Source of the DNA: Synergistaceae bacterium
GTDB taxonomy: Bacteria; Synergistota; Synergistia; Synergistales; Synergistaceae
DNA length: 6,844 nucleotides
Direction of reading: 5' to 3'
Assembly (NCBI GenBank): GCA_031264605.1
Contig: JAISDQ010000207.1
Location: forward strand, 1 to 6,844
Shown here: positions 6,431-6,844 of the stretch, piece by piece
Layout of the letters: each line of letters begins with the position of its first letter
Position numbering within the stretch: position 1 is the first letter of the stretch
The notes under the pieces: generated by a model
The model's input: the letters and a program-made list of their open reading frames with translations, nothing else
Told to the model about the DNA's origin: nothing
The model's database searches: none
Program-made: the position numbers and the translations under genes

Positions 6431-6844
6431 TCAAATTATTTTTTCTGCCGCCTCGTCAAGGGCGCGTTTTGCGCGCGCGGGGTCGCCGCCGCTTTCGGAG
6501 ATAATTCTGTCCACCGCGTCGTAGCCCAGGATGGGGACATAAGACGCCGCGAACGCGTACGAACGGTCTAGGATCGCCGCGCATCTCGCCGCGTCGGCGG
6601 TGAGTGTGTCGATGCATTTTGTGCGAAAAATCGTCACAGCGCGTTCCAGCAGCTCCAGGTTTTCGAGAAGGGTGTCCGCTATCAGGGGCAGAAAGGCGTT
6701 CAGCTCAAATTCGCCGTGAGCGGCGGCCGCCGTGACGGCCGTGTCCCCGGCTATCGCTTTCATCGCGCATTGCATGGTCATTTCAGGAACCACCGGGTTC
6801 ACCTTGCCCGGCATTATCGTGCTTCCGGCCTGCATGTCGGCCAG
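6431..6844 (-). CDS. Fumarase/aspartase-superfamily lyase, C-terminal part (aspartate ammonia-lyase-like)
   Basis: The last 137 residues of a - strand gene that starts beyond the right edge. The superfamily signature GSTIMPGKVNP appears near the start of the visible part; its flexible loop (canonical GSSxMxxKxNP) carries the catalytic serine in this superfamily. Here that position is the S of GST. The following VVPE and the later HGEFELN, FRTKCID and PILGYD resemble aspartate ammonia-lyase more than class II fumarase (which reads NPTQCE after the signature). The enzyme would release ammonia from aspartate, or water from malate, to give fumarate, acting in the cytoplasm as a homotetramer. The C-terminal tail after the signature is slightly shorter than in E. 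coli AspA. It converges on the ATPase gene with 20 bases between the stop codons and is probably a chromosomal neighbour unrelated to the cassette. Fumarase or another lyase of the family remains possible. Confidence 0.85.
   Translation of the reverse strand: MADMQAGSTIMPGKVNPVVPEMTMQCAMKAIAGDTAVTAAAAHGEFELNAFLPLIADTLLENLELLERAVTIFRTKCIDTLTADAARCAAILDRSYAFAASYVPILGYDAVDRIISESGGDPARAKRALDEAAEKII

Noticed and set aside
6411..6445. Intrinsic terminator between the convergent genes
   Set aside because: A T6 tract exists at 6439-6444, but the only stems are a 4-bp GCGC pair (6411-6414/6427-6430) or GGCGG/CCGCC with a 28-base loop, neither convincing.
1..6844. CRISPR arrays, tRNA or rRNA genes, insertion sequences
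   Set aside because: I saw no regularly spaced repeats, cloverleaf-like sequence, transposase motifs or terminal inverted repeats anywhere in the window.

Overview
This window holds a compact three-gene cassette on the + strand: a NrdG-like radical SAM protein, a small TerB/TerB_C-type protein and a 1577-residue AAA+ ATPase fusion. The cassette is closed on the right by the 3' end of an ordinary metabolic gene on the - strand, a fumarase/aspartase-superfamily lyase. The DNA is GC-rich, yet Ile-ATA and Arg-AGG codons are common and genes have strong G-rich Shine-Dalgarno sites. With an oxygen-sensitive radical SAM activase type, this suggests an anaerobic bacterium. Synergistota is a tentative guess from codon style only; no marker gene is present.

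Layout. Bases 1-99 hold a probable intrinsic terminator of an upstream + strand unit (about 17-38), a -10-like hexamer (43-48) and the ribosome site of the first gene. Bases 100-726 encode the radical SAM protein. A good sigma70-type promoter (723-752) overlaps its stop codon and is followed by a leader with a small perfect palindrome (805-820) and a possible 20-codon leader ORF. Bases 844-1611 encode the TerB_C-type protein. A 65-base gap follows, holding a probable 21-residue mini-ORF (1615-1680) that ends in an ATGA overlap with the next start. Bases 1677-6410 encode the giant ATPase fusion: a BREX/Shango-type P-loop ATPase (residues 1-410), an acidic Pro/Glu linker (411-640), a conserved-looking helical domain (640-895) and about 680 residues of beta-rich sequence. 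The converging lyase gene begins 20 bases after its stop.

How they may work together. TerB/TerB_C proteins beside ATPases of this type are known from comparative genomics of Ter-linked DNA-processing loci, and the pairing resembles the anti-phage Shango set (TerB protein, ATPase, helicase). Here no helicase is seen, the TerB protein has lost its usual N-terminal half, the ATPase carries a very large C-terminal extension, and a radical SAM protein joins the set. The cassette is bounded on both sides, so I regard it as a candidate variant or undescribed defence/stress system. That role is inference from gene families and context.
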